Shown: one piece after another, positions 24,041 through 31,839 of the stretch
Layout of the letters: every line of letters starts with the position of its first letter
Numbering within the stretch: position 1 is the stretch's first letter
Source: DATNPX01 sp036702975
Lineage (GTDB): Bacteria; Cyanobacteriota; Vampirovibrionia; Obscuribacterales; Obscuribacteraceae
Length of the DNA stretch: 64,000 nucleotides
Reading direction: 5' to 3'
Assembly (NCBI GenBank): GCA_036702975.1
Contig: DATNPX010000006.1
Location: forward strand, 124,001-188,000
Notes under the pieces: generated by a model
The model's database searches: none
What the model saw: only the letters and a program-made list of their open reading frames with translations
What the model was told of the DNA's origin: nothing
Position numbers and translations under genes: made by a program

Positions 24041-26158
24041 CTAGCGGTCTTTAATATTTGGAAATTGAATGATGCGAACTTCTTCCGCTGCAGAACTCTT
24101 GTGTGCTGTTTCTTCCGAGCCGCTGTGTTCGACGAGCAGATGTTGGCGTACCTTTCTTAAGAGTACAAGTTGTGCATCGGATGACAAACTTTGTGCCTTG
24201 ATCAAGTGTGCTGCTAGGCAATATGCCAGGTCGAGATTGAAGCAGCCGATCAACCTTTCGCAGAGGAGGCGAACAAACCATGCGCTACTTTCACTGGCCG
24301 GTGTATCTCGACGGCTGATGGTTGAATTGAAGTCGAAGAATAGCCCGGGATCTGCCAAAAATTGAGTGACATCATATCCGAACAAACATTTAGAGGTGCA
24401 AGCGCTGCAGGCAGGTAATGGACCTTGGTCGACCGCCTCAAGCTCGAGAAATTGATCGCGCCATAGACGAACCTGTGAAATATTCAATCGGCGATTCAAG
24501 CTCGGATTGACAGATTCAGCCACAAAAGCCGGGGCGAGCAGACTGTACCATCTATCGACCATGTCTCTTTCTTGGTCCAGCGTCCAGTGGTTTATCAGTG
24601 CCTTGTCCGCGAAATATCGATCACTTGCCATGCTTATCGCGCACCAGGAGATCTTTCTTAGAGCCTCAGGAGTCTTTTTCCCAACTATCCTCTGGATTTC
24701 GTGAATTACCTGGACACGAAAATGTACCAACTGAGTGAGATCGTTGGTGAAGCTCGAAATGTAACGGACGAAAACTCGATAGAAGAATTTATTCTGAACA
24801 AGTTTATCTGCTATCGCCAGTGAATCCAAATCGAAGGCTTCGGGAAAGTATTTCGATCCTGGGGAATCGAGTGGTGCAAGTGAGGAAAAAGGCTTGCATC
24901 GTTCGAGAACGAGTTCATCCGGGGTGGTGCCTTTCACCGCAATCTCGGCCAGAATAAGTGGGTCCATAGTGAACGTTTGCGGCTTCTCAGAGCGCTCCTG
25001 CACCAACATGTCGAAGGCCCCAAGCGTTTTGACTGAATTTAGAGTGGCGAGATCAAGTGAGGCAAATCGACCCAGACTCGAGAGAGCAAATGTATTGCGT
25101 TCTCGGAACATTACTGTGATACCAGGTTCGGTTATTCTTGTCGCGGCAAGTTGAGTGCCCCGCAGTCCTGAGAATACGATACCGAAGCCGGCTTTGGAAA
25201 ATCTGTCCAAATCAAAAGTTAACGGCTGCGGTGGCCTGTCTTTCATATCCGGCCTGCTGTCGCCAACTAGATCGGGCATCTGTGCGATGTCGTCTAAGAC
25301 GATCAAGTGATTCAGTTGTGAGCTTTCACTAGAAAAACTTTCCTCACAAAGACACAACAGAAAAGCCGAATAAAGCGCACGGTCTCGAGGTGTGCGTAAG
25401 GCGCTCGTTTCAATAACTGCCGATCGCGAAAATAGTTCAATCGCCGAGACGCCAGCTCGCTCGCAGAAGATCGAACGATTGATTCCAGAGACAAGTGGGG
25501 TTAACACCGCCTGAATCTGAGACTTGGCTTCGGTTTTTACCTGTTGTTCAAACCCGCAAGCTTCTAGACCCGCATCCAGGGTATCTAGCAACTCAGGCAT
25601 CAGTGGATAAATATCAGCATGGTATTCGCTGTCTTGCTGCTCATTTAGTCGCGCATTTCTGCCGTCAGCTAGGTTCCAGCCTCGCCGAATATATGCTGCC
25701 TCAATCACTTTCTCCATTGCGCAGGCGATTGGTTCGGAGAACTCAAAAAGATCTCGGAATATTTTGGTGAGCCGTGCAATATGCACTGCTACAGGCACAT
25801 CTGGCAGCAACTCGAAGGGATTGACCGCCAGGGGTAAAATAGTCTCACCGACTGTATAGAAAGCAAGCTCGGACTTGCTTTCGAAATCGTCAACCAACGC
25901 ACGATATGCGCGGTTTGATGTGACTATGGTGACGGGAAGCTTCTCTTGCAGAGCACTTTTCGCTAGTTGGTGACAAAACTCCGTCCGCATTTCGGTCTGT
26001 CCGCCACAAAGTGCGACGTGCGCAGTCAATGCGTCGCAGTCAAGGGAGAGGTTGACAGGCGATACACTTTCAGCAGCCGCCTTGAAAGGTGTTTCAAGTC
26101 GTGTGACGCTGCTTGTGACTTTTGCTGCCAATAGTGCACGAAGCCGTTTTCGAGGCAT
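24041..26158 (-). CDS. HerA/VirB4-like ATPase homologue with degenerate P-loop
   Basis: 705 residues, ATG with AGGA upstream. The block NPFELLPDVPVAVHIARLTKIF followed by FEFSEPIACAMEKVIEAAYIRRGW closely follows the HerA helicase-type pattern, as do the later LSSLGRFASLDLATLNSVKTLGAFDMLVQ and the Walker B-like HLIVLDDIAQM. The expected Walker A GxxxxGKT reads G52-GQTE-M57-R58-T59, so Gly and Lys are lost, and the usual DE of Walker B is DD. ATP hydrolysis is therefore unlikely unless the site has been remodelled. The C-terminal third has a possible Cys cluster (PACSACTSKC) that could bind zinc. It is paired with the DUF2726 gene downstream. Confidence 0.65.
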   Translation of the reverse strand: MPRKRLRALLAAKVTSSVTRLETPFKAAAESVSPVNLSLDCDALTAHVALCGGQTEMRTEFCHQLAKSALQEKLPVTIVTSNRAYRALVDDFESKSELAFYTVGETILPLAVNPFELLPDVPVAVHIARLTKIFRDLFEFSEPIACAMEKVIEAAYIRRGWNLADGRNARLNEQQDSEYHADIYPLMPELLDTLDAGLEACGFEQQVKTEAKSQIQAVLTPLVSGINRSIFCERAGVSAIELFSRSAVIETSALRTPRDRALYSAFLLCLCEESFSSESSQLNHLIVLDDIAQMPDLVGDSRPDMKDRPPQPLTFDLDRFSKAGFGIVFSGLRGTQLAATRITEPGITVMFRERNTFALSSLGRFASLDLATLNSVKTLGAFDMLVQERSEKPQTFTMDPLILAEIAVKGTTPDELVLERCKPFSSLAPLDSPGSKYFPEAFDLDSLAIADKLVQNKFFYRVFVRYISSFTNDLTQLVHFRVQVIHEIQRIVGKKTPEALRKISWCAISMASDRYFADKALINHWTLDQERDMVDRWYSLLAPAFVAESVNPSLNRRLNISQVRLWRDQFLELEAVDQGPLPACSACTSKCLFGYDVTQFLADPGLFFDFNSTISRRDTPASESSAWFVRLLCERLIGCFNLDLAYCLAAHLIKAQSLSSDAQLVLLRKVRQHLLVEHSGSEETAHKSSAAEEVRIIQFPNIKDR

Positions 26159-26242
26159 TCAGGTCCTGAATTGAAGAAGGTACTTACCAGTTTACCTCTT
26201 CCTGGCGTACAATCGAAAAACTAGCATCGCTGTGAGGTCTCC

Positions 26243-26584
26243 GTGCAGATCTGGGAACAAGACAGCAAACACGCCTGGATTAGGGATTACCACCCAGCAG
26301 GGATCCGGACCCTCGGTGCGATGGACGAGATTAAGTCTTTTGCTTACGGCGCATTTGAAGCGTTAGACGCTGATGGTGACGGCTTCATAGACAAATGGGA
26401 GCTGGAAACTGCTCTCAAACGATTGCCTCCACCTGCCCGAGAGCGTTCATTCGTTGTTTTTATGATCTGTCATCTGACTGAAATTGCTGATGCTCATCAC
26501 GAAGAGTGCATAACCAGGTCTGATGGAATCTCGCGTGTGGACTTGGACTCTTACTTCCAGCGCTTCCAGAGAGACGATTCTTGA
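26243..26584 (+). CDS. Small EF-hand protein (GTG start)
   Basis: 113 residues from a GTG with TGAGG five nt upstream; an internal ATG at 26321 would still keep the EF-hand. It contains one canonical 12-residue calcium loop, D42-A-D44-G-D46-G-F-I-D50-K-W-E53, in the context FEALDADGDGFIDKWEL. The C-terminal SDGISRVDLDSYFQRF has the shape of a second, degenerate hand. There is no signal peptide, so it is cytoplasmic unless otherwise exported. The protein at 35118 has the same architecture and similar ends (RDGISRLDIEQYF), so the two are paralogues. It converges with the dienelactone hydrolase gene, with a 3-bp gap. Confidence 0.8.
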   Translation: MQIWEQDSKHAWIRDYHPAGIRTLGAMDEIKSFAYGAFEALDADGDGFIDKWELETALKRLPPPARERSFVVFMICHLTEIADAHHEECITRSDGISRVDLDSYFQRFQRDDS

Positions 26585-26587
26585 ACG

Positions 26588-27274
26588 CTAGGTTAAGTAT
26601 TTAGCGAAGAAAGTGAGCATCCGTGACCACGAGTCTTCGGCTGCCTCGCTGTTGTAGGTAAGTTTTACATCTTCGTTCATGAAGGAATGCAAGGTTCGTG
26701 GATAAATCTTGATGTCATTGTCTATTTGAGCTGTGTCCAGCGCCTGCTTTAGCCGTTTGCCATGGGCGGCGGTCGGATCGAGTTCAGGGTAAGAACCAAC
26801 GACCGGGCATGCGTTTTCGATTTTCCACAAATTTGGATTGCGTCCATAAAACGGAGCGATGGTTTTCAGCCGCTTGTCTTCGCAGGCAAGAGCGATGGCG
26901 AAATTTCCACCCAGACAAAAACCAACGGCGCCAATTTTAGTTTTGTGAACATAGGGCTGAAGCGAAATGAAGTCGATCGCCGATATCAGGCGGCGTGTAC
27001 CTATGTTGTTTGTATCGTTACTAAAAGTGGCCGACATCGTTTGTGCGATGCAGATCGCTTTGTTGCTGCCTGCGGAAAATAGATCGACAGCAAGAGCAAC
27101 ATAACCTTCGCTAGCCAGCCTGCGAGTTATAGCTCGAATGTTGTCGTTAAGCCCGAATATTTCATGAATGACGATCACCGCTGCATGCTTGTCCTGATCG
27201 TCAGGGCGAGCGATGAATGCCTTCAACTCGGCGTCTTTGGTTTTGAAACTGGTTTCTGATTCTGTAATTTGCAC
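26588..27274 (-). CDS. Dienelactone hydrolase family protein
   Basis: 228 residues from a GTG with CAGGG upstream. Alpha/beta hydrolase fold with VIVIHEIFGLNDNI (oxyanion-hole strand), nucleophile C120 in GAVGFCLGG, an acidic residue in SYPELDPTAAHG, and His in RTLHSFM, i.e. a Cys-Asp-His triad as in dienelactone hydrolases. Full length. The substrate is unknown; family members open cyclic esters in aromatic-compound breakdown, but many, like this stand-alone gene, have no assigned pathway. It has no signal peptide. Confidence 0.88.
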   Translation of the reverse strand: MQITESETSFKTKDAELKAFIARPDDQDKHAAVIVIHEIFGLNDNIRAITRRLASEGYVALAVDLFSAGSNKAICIAQTMSATFSNDTNNIGTRRLISAIDFISLQPYVHKTKIGAVGFCLGGNFAIALACEDKRLKTIAPFYGRNPNLWKIENACPVVGSYPELDPTAAHGKRLKQALDTAQIDNDIKIYPRTLHSFMNEDVKLTYNSEAAEDSWSRMLTFFAKYLT

Positions 27275-27407
27275 GTGGAGACCCTGGGTTTATTAAACTT
27301 CTAATAGAAATGGTCAGAATCACTGCCAGATGTCAGGCAGCTTTTTCACTTTTGGTTGCAAATATGAGATGCAAACAATTACTTTGAATCCCGTAAATTC
27401 TACTATT

Positions 27408-27452
27408 TGTACTTGTTGTACTTGCGGTACCTGTGGTACCTGAGGTATCGAG
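27408..27452. repeat. Five tandem 9-bp units upstream of repeat-protein gene
   Basis: Five 9-bp units: tgtacttgt, tgtacttgc, ggtacctgt, ggtacctga, ggtatcgag. The common core is GTACYTG, and the central copies contain the GGTACC palindrome. They lie about 80 bp before the gene at 27530, in the space shared with the divergent hydrolase gene. Confidence 0.85.
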
Positions 27453-27529
27453 AGGGAGCTCATCAATGCCCCTGTCCGTTTGAAATTAACGTTGGATTAT
27501 AGATAAACGAAAGCCGGAATTCGAACTAC

Positions 27530-28774
27530 ATGACCAAATCTAATCACAGCCGTTACGTTCCTCTACCGCTTATCGCCGCTCTGGTGATGGGCACTTGTCA
27601 GCACGAAGCTTTTGCCCAGAACGTTCCAGGCATTGCGGTTGAGGCCAAGGGCCCTGTGACGTCTGGCGGTACTCAATCTATTGCTTCAAAAAGCGCCAAA
27701 GCTGCCGCGTCGTATACCGAGTCAGGTTTTGGGCAATATCCTCGCGTCAGTGAAGTAGAGCAACAAATACTCGGCAAAACCTTTGAGAACGAGCCTCTCA
27801 CTACCCGGCTTACAAGACTCGAGACCAAGCAATTTGGTAAAGCGACGCCAAATGATGATTTAGCGGATCGAATCGATCGATTAGATGCGTTGTTTCCGCA
27901 AAAACCAGCTCCCCAAGATGATTCCACAGAATATGTGCAATATCCAGTACAGAACTCCGGCGGTGGCACGTCTGCTTCTGGTGCTCAAGGTGGCTCCCCG
28001 GTGGCGATTCAGGCTGGAGGTGATCCAAATCAAACGCAGTATTCGGCTTCTGATTACGGAAGTTATCCCCGAGTCACCGAACTTGAGCAACAGCTGCTGG
28101 GATCTACTTATGTGAAAGATCCACTTCCTGTGCGGGTGGCGAGGCTCGAGACAAAAGAGTTTGGCAAAACAACCCCAAACGACGATCTGTGTGATCGAAT
28201 CGACCGTTTGGATAAAGTAGCAAATCCGAACAAGCAGGTTAGAACTGCTGACAGTGATCCTGGCAGCGCCGGTGATGCTGATGGAGCGAATCAGCGTGGG
28301 CGTAGTAGCAAAAGTGGCACCGTCGGTAGGGCACTGCTAGGTATGCTAGGCGGTGTTATGGGTGGTGGCATGTTCGGCAATGGTATCGGCAACGGTTTGA
28401 CCATGAATCAGATGATGCCTGGGTTGCAGGACGATATGCGCAAAGACAAAGCGGCCGAGCTGCAAGAGAAGCAAGCGGCGGCTCAGGGCAAGGCCGGTGT
28501 GACGCCTGCGAGTCCATTTGCTGCGGGTGGTCCACAGGTTGTCGGTAATGAGAATAGATTGGCTGTTATCGAGAAGATGGTGCTCGGCAAGGAGCATGCG
28601 GAGCTGCCGATGCCTGAACGGGTCGAGCATCTCGAAAAGAAACTTGTGCCATGGGAACACAATAATGCTGGTAAAGAGATGACCGCACGAGTCGATCACC
28701 TCTGGTCAATATTGGCGGCCGCGAATAAGCCTTCCACAAAAGCAGTCGCTGCTTCTCAAGGACCGCCGCAATAA
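27530..28774 (+). CDS. Secreted protein with three YPRV/LG/RLE repeats
   Basis: 414 residues, weak ribosome site, signal peptide ending EAFAQ. Two nearly identical repeats of about 50 residues occur: YPRVSEVEQQILGKTF..PLTTRLTRLETKQFGKATPNDDLADRIDRLD and YPRVTELEQQLLGSTY..PLPVRVARLETKEFGKTTPNDDLCDRIDRLD (shown with a gap). A third, shorter copy lies at the C-terminus (LAVIEKMVLGKEH..PMPERVEHLEKKLVP). Between them is a Gly/Met-rich stretch. The pattern is helical and I recall it as widespread in Melainabacteria-type genomes, without known function; this is memory, not a search. Probably a periplasmic or surface scaffolding protein. Confidence 0.7.
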   Translation: MTKSNHSRYVPLPLIAALVMGTCQHEAFAQNVPGIAVEAKGPVTSGGTQSIASKSAKAAASYTESGFGQYPRVSEVEQQILGKTFENEPLTTRLTRLETKQFGKATPNDDLADRIDRLDALFPQKPAPQDDSTEYVQYPVQNSGGGTSASGAQGGSPVAIQAGGDPNQTQYSASDYGSYPRVTELEQQLLGSTYVKDPLPVRVARLETKEFGKTTPNDDLCDRIDRLDKVANPNKQVRTADSDPGSAGDADGANQRGRSSKSGTVGRALLGMLGGVMGGGMFGNGIGNGLTMNQMMPGLQDDMRKDKAAELQEKQAAAQGKAGVTPASPFAAGGPQVVGNENRLAVIEKMVLGKEHAELPMPERVEHLEKKLVPWEHNNAGKEMTARVDHLWSILAAANKPSTKAVAASQGPPQ

Positions 28775-28782
28775 TTTGAAAC

Positions 28783-30357
28783 CTAGCTGGCTTTTAGAGA
28801 GTGAGCAAACTCTTCTTGTACAGGATTGGTGCTGAGATCACGCTCGACTGTTTCCAGTCTGGGCACCATAACTTCTGCAGTATATCGAATGAAGTGATAG
28901 CCGGCGATGGCTCGGCTTAACGCATACATCCATTTGTCCGGATGGTTTAGCCAAATCCAGGTCATAAAGTTCCAATAGTCTTTGCCCAACGGGTCGACCA
29001 GCCAGAGACGCACGAGCGCAGGAATCAAACGCTTGCCCCAATACAAGCTGCCGTCTAATTTCAGCCTTCCTTGGGTTTTGTTCTGAGAGCCCTTCATTGC
29101 TGCTACGAGAGATTTCAGCCGGGAGAAGAACCCCTCCGGCGAGTACAGAGTGGAGAGAACGTGTTTATACCCCGTGACCAGCGTCAAGGTTGGAAGAGTG
29201 GTGTGAAAGTTAGGCACAGCAAGGTTGTCGCCGGTGAAGTCTTCCTTCAGCCTTCCCTCTGCTTTGAGCCTTTGCCAAAGCTGTGTGGCTGGCATCGCAT
29301 TTAGTGCCCCGACCATCGCCATCGGAATTCTTGCTCTCGTGATAAATTCGATTTGGCGTTCGAAGATATCCTCTTTGTCGCTGTCAAATCCAAGGATGAA
29401 GCCGGCCATCACTTCGATGCCGAATTTTTGAATGTGATGCACCTTCGAGAGGAGGTCTCCATTTGTATTTTGATACTTTTGAGTCTCTCGTAGGCTCTCC
29501 ATAGATGGGCTCTCTATACCTACGAATACAGCGTGAAAACCGGCTTTGCACATGAGATCAAGCAGTTCATCATCGTCAGATAAGTTGAGGCTCGCTTCGG
29601 TATAAAGCCAAAATGGGAAGCCGTGTTTCTCTTGCCAGGAGATGAGCGCGGGCAGCATTGCTTTGACATTTTTCTTATTGCCGATGAAATTATCGTCTAC
29701 AAGAAATATCTCGCCTCGAAATCCTGTGTTATATATGGCCTGCAACTCGGCGGTGATCTGCTCTGGCAGCTTTGTGCGAGGTTTTTTGCCATAAAGCGTA
29801 GTGATATCGCAAAACTCGCAGGCGAATGGACAACCTCTCGAAAACTGTATGCACATGTGCGTGTATGCTTCCAGATTCAACAAGTCGAAGCGCGGTACAG
29901 GCGTCGCTGTTACATCTGGTTTCTCACCGCAGGCAGTGTAAGTTCGTTGTGGTTTGCCGGCGCTAAGATCGCGCAAGAATTGGGGCAATGTAATCTCCCC
30001 TTCGTCCAAGATAAGATACGTCGCTTTGGCAAACTTCTCAGGACTGGACGTGGCATCTGGACCTCCCAAAGCCGTTTTCACTCCTGCTTTCTCGCAGCGT
30101 GTCAGCACTTCTTGTATAGACTCATGCTGAACGATCATGCCGCTGATCATGACTAGATCAGCCCACGCTATGTCGCTGTCTTCAAGCTTTTCGATATTCA
30201 GATCGACAAGACGCATCTTCCAATCGGATGGGCACATGGCCGCCACTGTCAAAAGTGCAAGTGGTGGCATTACCGCCCTCTTACCAAGCAACCTAATTGA
30301 ATACTGGGCACCCCAGTAAGTAAGCGGAATCTCCGGCCAAACCAGCAATAAGTTCAT
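28783..30357 (-). CDS. B12-binding-domain radical SAM protein (DUF4070-like C-terminus)
   Basis: 524 residues, ATG with AGGAG upstream. Residues 1-140 form a cobalamin-binding-like Rossmann domain (LLLVWPEIPLTYW, VDLNIEKL, KTALGGPDATS). The radical SAM cluster motif is C176-PFA-C180-EF-C183. It is followed by the barrel (FLVDDNFIGNKKNVKAML, VFVGIESPSMESLRETQK, VMAGFILGFDSD) and a C-terminal region with the composition of DUF4070 proteins. Such enzymes use S-adenosylmethionine, often with cobalamin, for methylation or carbon-skeleton changes, including hopanoid and tetrapyrrole modifications. The substrate cannot be told. No partner gene in the same pathway is adjacent. Confidence 0.88.
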   Translation of the reverse strand: MNLLLVWPEIPLTYWGAQYSIRLLGKRAVMPPLALLTVAAMCPSDWKMRLVDLNIEKLEDSDIAWADLVMISGMIVQHESIQEVLTRCEKAGVKTALGGPDATSSPEKFAKATYLILDEGEITLPQFLRDLSAGKPQRTYTACGEKPDVTATPVPRFDLLNLEAYTHMCIQFSRGCPFACEFCDITTLYGKKPRTKLPEQITAELQAIYNTGFRGEIFLVDDNFIGNKKNVKAMLPALISWQEKHGFPFWLYTEASLNLSDDDELLDLMCKAGFHAVFVGIESPSMESLRETQKYQNTNGDLLSKVHHIQKFGIEVMAGFILGFDSDKEDIFERQIEFITRARIPMAMVGALNAMPATQLWQRLKAEGRLKEDFTGDNLAVPNFHTTLPTLTLVTGYKHVLSTLYSPEGFFSRLKSLVAAMKGSQNKTQGRLKLDGSLYWGKRLIPALVRLWLVDPLGKDYWNFMTWIWLNHPDKWMYALSRAIAGYHFIRYTAEVMVPRLETVERDLSTNPVQEEFAHSLKAS

Positions 30358-30518
30358 GCGTTGTACTCCTGTACATTCTTCACTCTTTGGACAGGGCTAC
30401 CGCTACAGCTGAGTTGCCGAGCACAATACTAGTACATAAATGACGTCCGTATCAGATTAGCAGCTTATCCCTTGCAATAGATACGATAGACGGACTAGAT
30501 GTCCGAAATTAACAAATC

Positions 30519-30544
30519 ACTCGAGTGTATAACTCGAGTGTATA
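30519..30544. promoter_or_regulatory. Tandem ACTCGAGT palindromes (candidate operator)
   Basis: A perfect 13-bp tandem duplication, actcgagtgtata twice, each copy containing the 8-bp palindrome ACTCGAGT. Palindrome centres are 13 bp apart, and TATAAAAT follows. This is the form of a paired repressor site, about 165 bp upstream of the radical SAM gene start. No regulator is encoded adjacent. Confidence 0.45.
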
Positions 30545-30702
30545 AAATGTACACAAGAGTCTGAGTAGCTGCTGACGAAAATACTTCAAAAGGAAAACGG
30601 GCATCGTATTTAGTGCCTTGTCGAGAGTTTTCACCCTCTAAACTTGATGTGCAATTAGCCTTAGCAAACCTTCTTTGTGTTCGCACTCGTCCTGGTGCTA
30701 AA

Positions 30703-30771
30703 AATGCATCGTCCAGAGCACCATACGGTCTCAAGCCCAGTTCATGGGACCGGATGTGCTCTGGGTGCATT
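30703..30771. other. Long imperfect hairpin, possible structured RNA or terminator
   Basis: The left arm AATGCA..CCAGAGCAC..CGGTC pairs with the right arm GACCG..GTGCTCTGG..TGCATT, giving three helices of 6, 9 and 5 bp separated by small internal loops and a 17-nt apical loop. The element is the same length in both arms and has no coding potential. Confidence 0.5.
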
Positions 30772-30887
30772 GTGTCAGTTCCATCTGATATGCGGGGGGG
30801 TCAGTCGGAACAATTACAATTTAAAGCCGAGGTTGTGACATGGCCGTGGTCTCGCCGTGTTACGGCTGTGTCACGGTTGTTATATGA

Positions 30888-31700
30888 CTATTTGACACCA
30901 CCGCCCTTGCTACCGTGCAACCCGAAACTCTGACTAGACAGCGATTTTTGGCTGGCGGTGGCACTTTCGTCGCTCGATGACGGTTGGCTGGCTACGACGT
31001 TTGATGGTTGTTCGGCCGTGCCATTGGCTTTCTTATCTTTGGCCGCATCAGAAGCCGGTGCCACCTTGGCGCCTGAGTCGGCCTTGCCCACCGGCGCCGC
31101 ACCGGCTCCTGCCGCTGGGGTCGCTTTGCTTGTGGCTTCGTTTTCTTGAGCCGCCGGCAATTTGACTGCGGTCGTATTCAGCACTGACGTATCGCCTGGA
31201 TCTTGTCCTCTGCGTTTGGCATACGCTACCACTTTCGCTTGATACTTTCTGAAAATCGGCCACCATTTCTTCTGATGGTGCGAATTGAATTCGTTTACCA
31301 TTTGAGTGGTTGTCCAGTGTTCCTCAACCATTCGGTATGCTGCAATGTAAACACCGGTTCGATCCATGTCGATTTCGCATGAGGTATAACATGGCTGATT
31401 TTTGGGATCGTCCACGATCTTTCTGAATTCATCAAATTGTTCATCAGTCGGTGTTTTGAAGACACCCGTTTTTATCTGGTACCAGTTCATTCCCAGTTTT
31501 TTGCAAAGCTCGGCTTTCTTTCGCTCTGGGTTAGTGCGCAGCGAGATGATGGTCTTGATGCCTTTTTGCTTCAAAGCGTAGAGCTCGGATGCCTTAGGGT
31601 CTTGTCCCCGATAGAGATTCGGCGTGACTTGCTCGACGGGTGTATGTATCAAGGGTGCGTACAGAAAAGCGAACTGAATGGCGATGTTGTGCAAATTCAC
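30888..31700 (-). CDS. Tyrosine/dual-specificity phosphatase-like protein (GTG start)
   Basis: 270 residues from a GTG with AGGAGATCC upstream. N-terminal 150 residues follow the DSP/PTP-like fold: NLYRGQDPKASELYALKQKGIKTIISLR, then the P-loop C108-EIDMD-R114-TG, a correct CX5R. The residue before the Cys is Ser (TSC) where family members have His (HC), which should raise the pKa of the nucleophile. The C-terminal 110 residues are Ala/Pro/Lys/Ser low complexity. A short hydrophobic start (IAIQFAFLYAPLI) may be an export signal. Related bacterial enzymes remove phosphate from Tyr or Ser/Thr, so it could counter the kinases in this window, but that is only inference. Confidence 0.75.
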   Translation of the reverse strand: MNLHNIAIQFAFLYAPLIHTPVEQVTPNLYRGQDPKASELYALKQKGIKTIISLRTNPERKKAELCKKLGMNWYQIKTGVFKTPTDEQFDEFRKIVDDPKNQPCYTSCEIDMDRTGVYIAAYRMVEEHWTTTQMVNEFNSHHQKKWWPIFRKYQAKVVAYAKRRGQDPGDTSVLNTTAVKLPAAQENEATSKATPAAGAGAAPVGKADSGAKVAPASDAAKDKKANGTAEQPSNVVASQPSSSDESATASQKSLSSQSFGLHGSKGGGVK

Positions 31701-31839
31701 GGCAGGATCTCCTAAACCACAATCTGTCTCGTTCTCTTGAGGTTTGACTTCCGCTATTACCGTTCTAAGTCAAACGCAACGATTTGTCGAGACGCAAAGC
31801 GTCAAGATTTTGTGGCAGGAAATAATGCAAGCTTGAAAG

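Larger units (their letters stand above)
30358..30887. other. Long intergenic region with palindromic repeat and structured elements
   Basis: 530 bp between two leftward genes. It holds the tandem ACTCGAGT palindromes (30519-30544), a long imperfect hairpin (30703-30771), and nested inverted repeats at 30835-30876 (GTGACA ... TGTCAC around GCCG ... CGGC) just downstream of the phosphatase-like gene. Short open frames occur on both strands (for example 30613-30933 and 30495-30770) but lack ribosome sites and protein-like composition. The region looks regulatory or like a decayed element. Confidence 0.5.

Noticed and set aside
26243..27274. Similar GTCTCC-(AC)GTG-CA starts of the EF-hand and hydrolase genes as a shared regulatory element
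   Set aside because: The similarity covers about 10 bases only, at two ribosome-site regions in opposite orientation; chance is the simpler explanation.
30703..30771. Integron attC-like recombination site
   Set aside because: The hairpin lacks the RYYYAAC/GTTRRRY end motifs and no integrase or cassette structure is present.
30613..30933. Plus-strand open frame of 106 codons
   Set aside because: It runs through the palindromic and hairpin region and into the end of the phosphatase gene, lacks a ribosome site and has no protein-like pattern.
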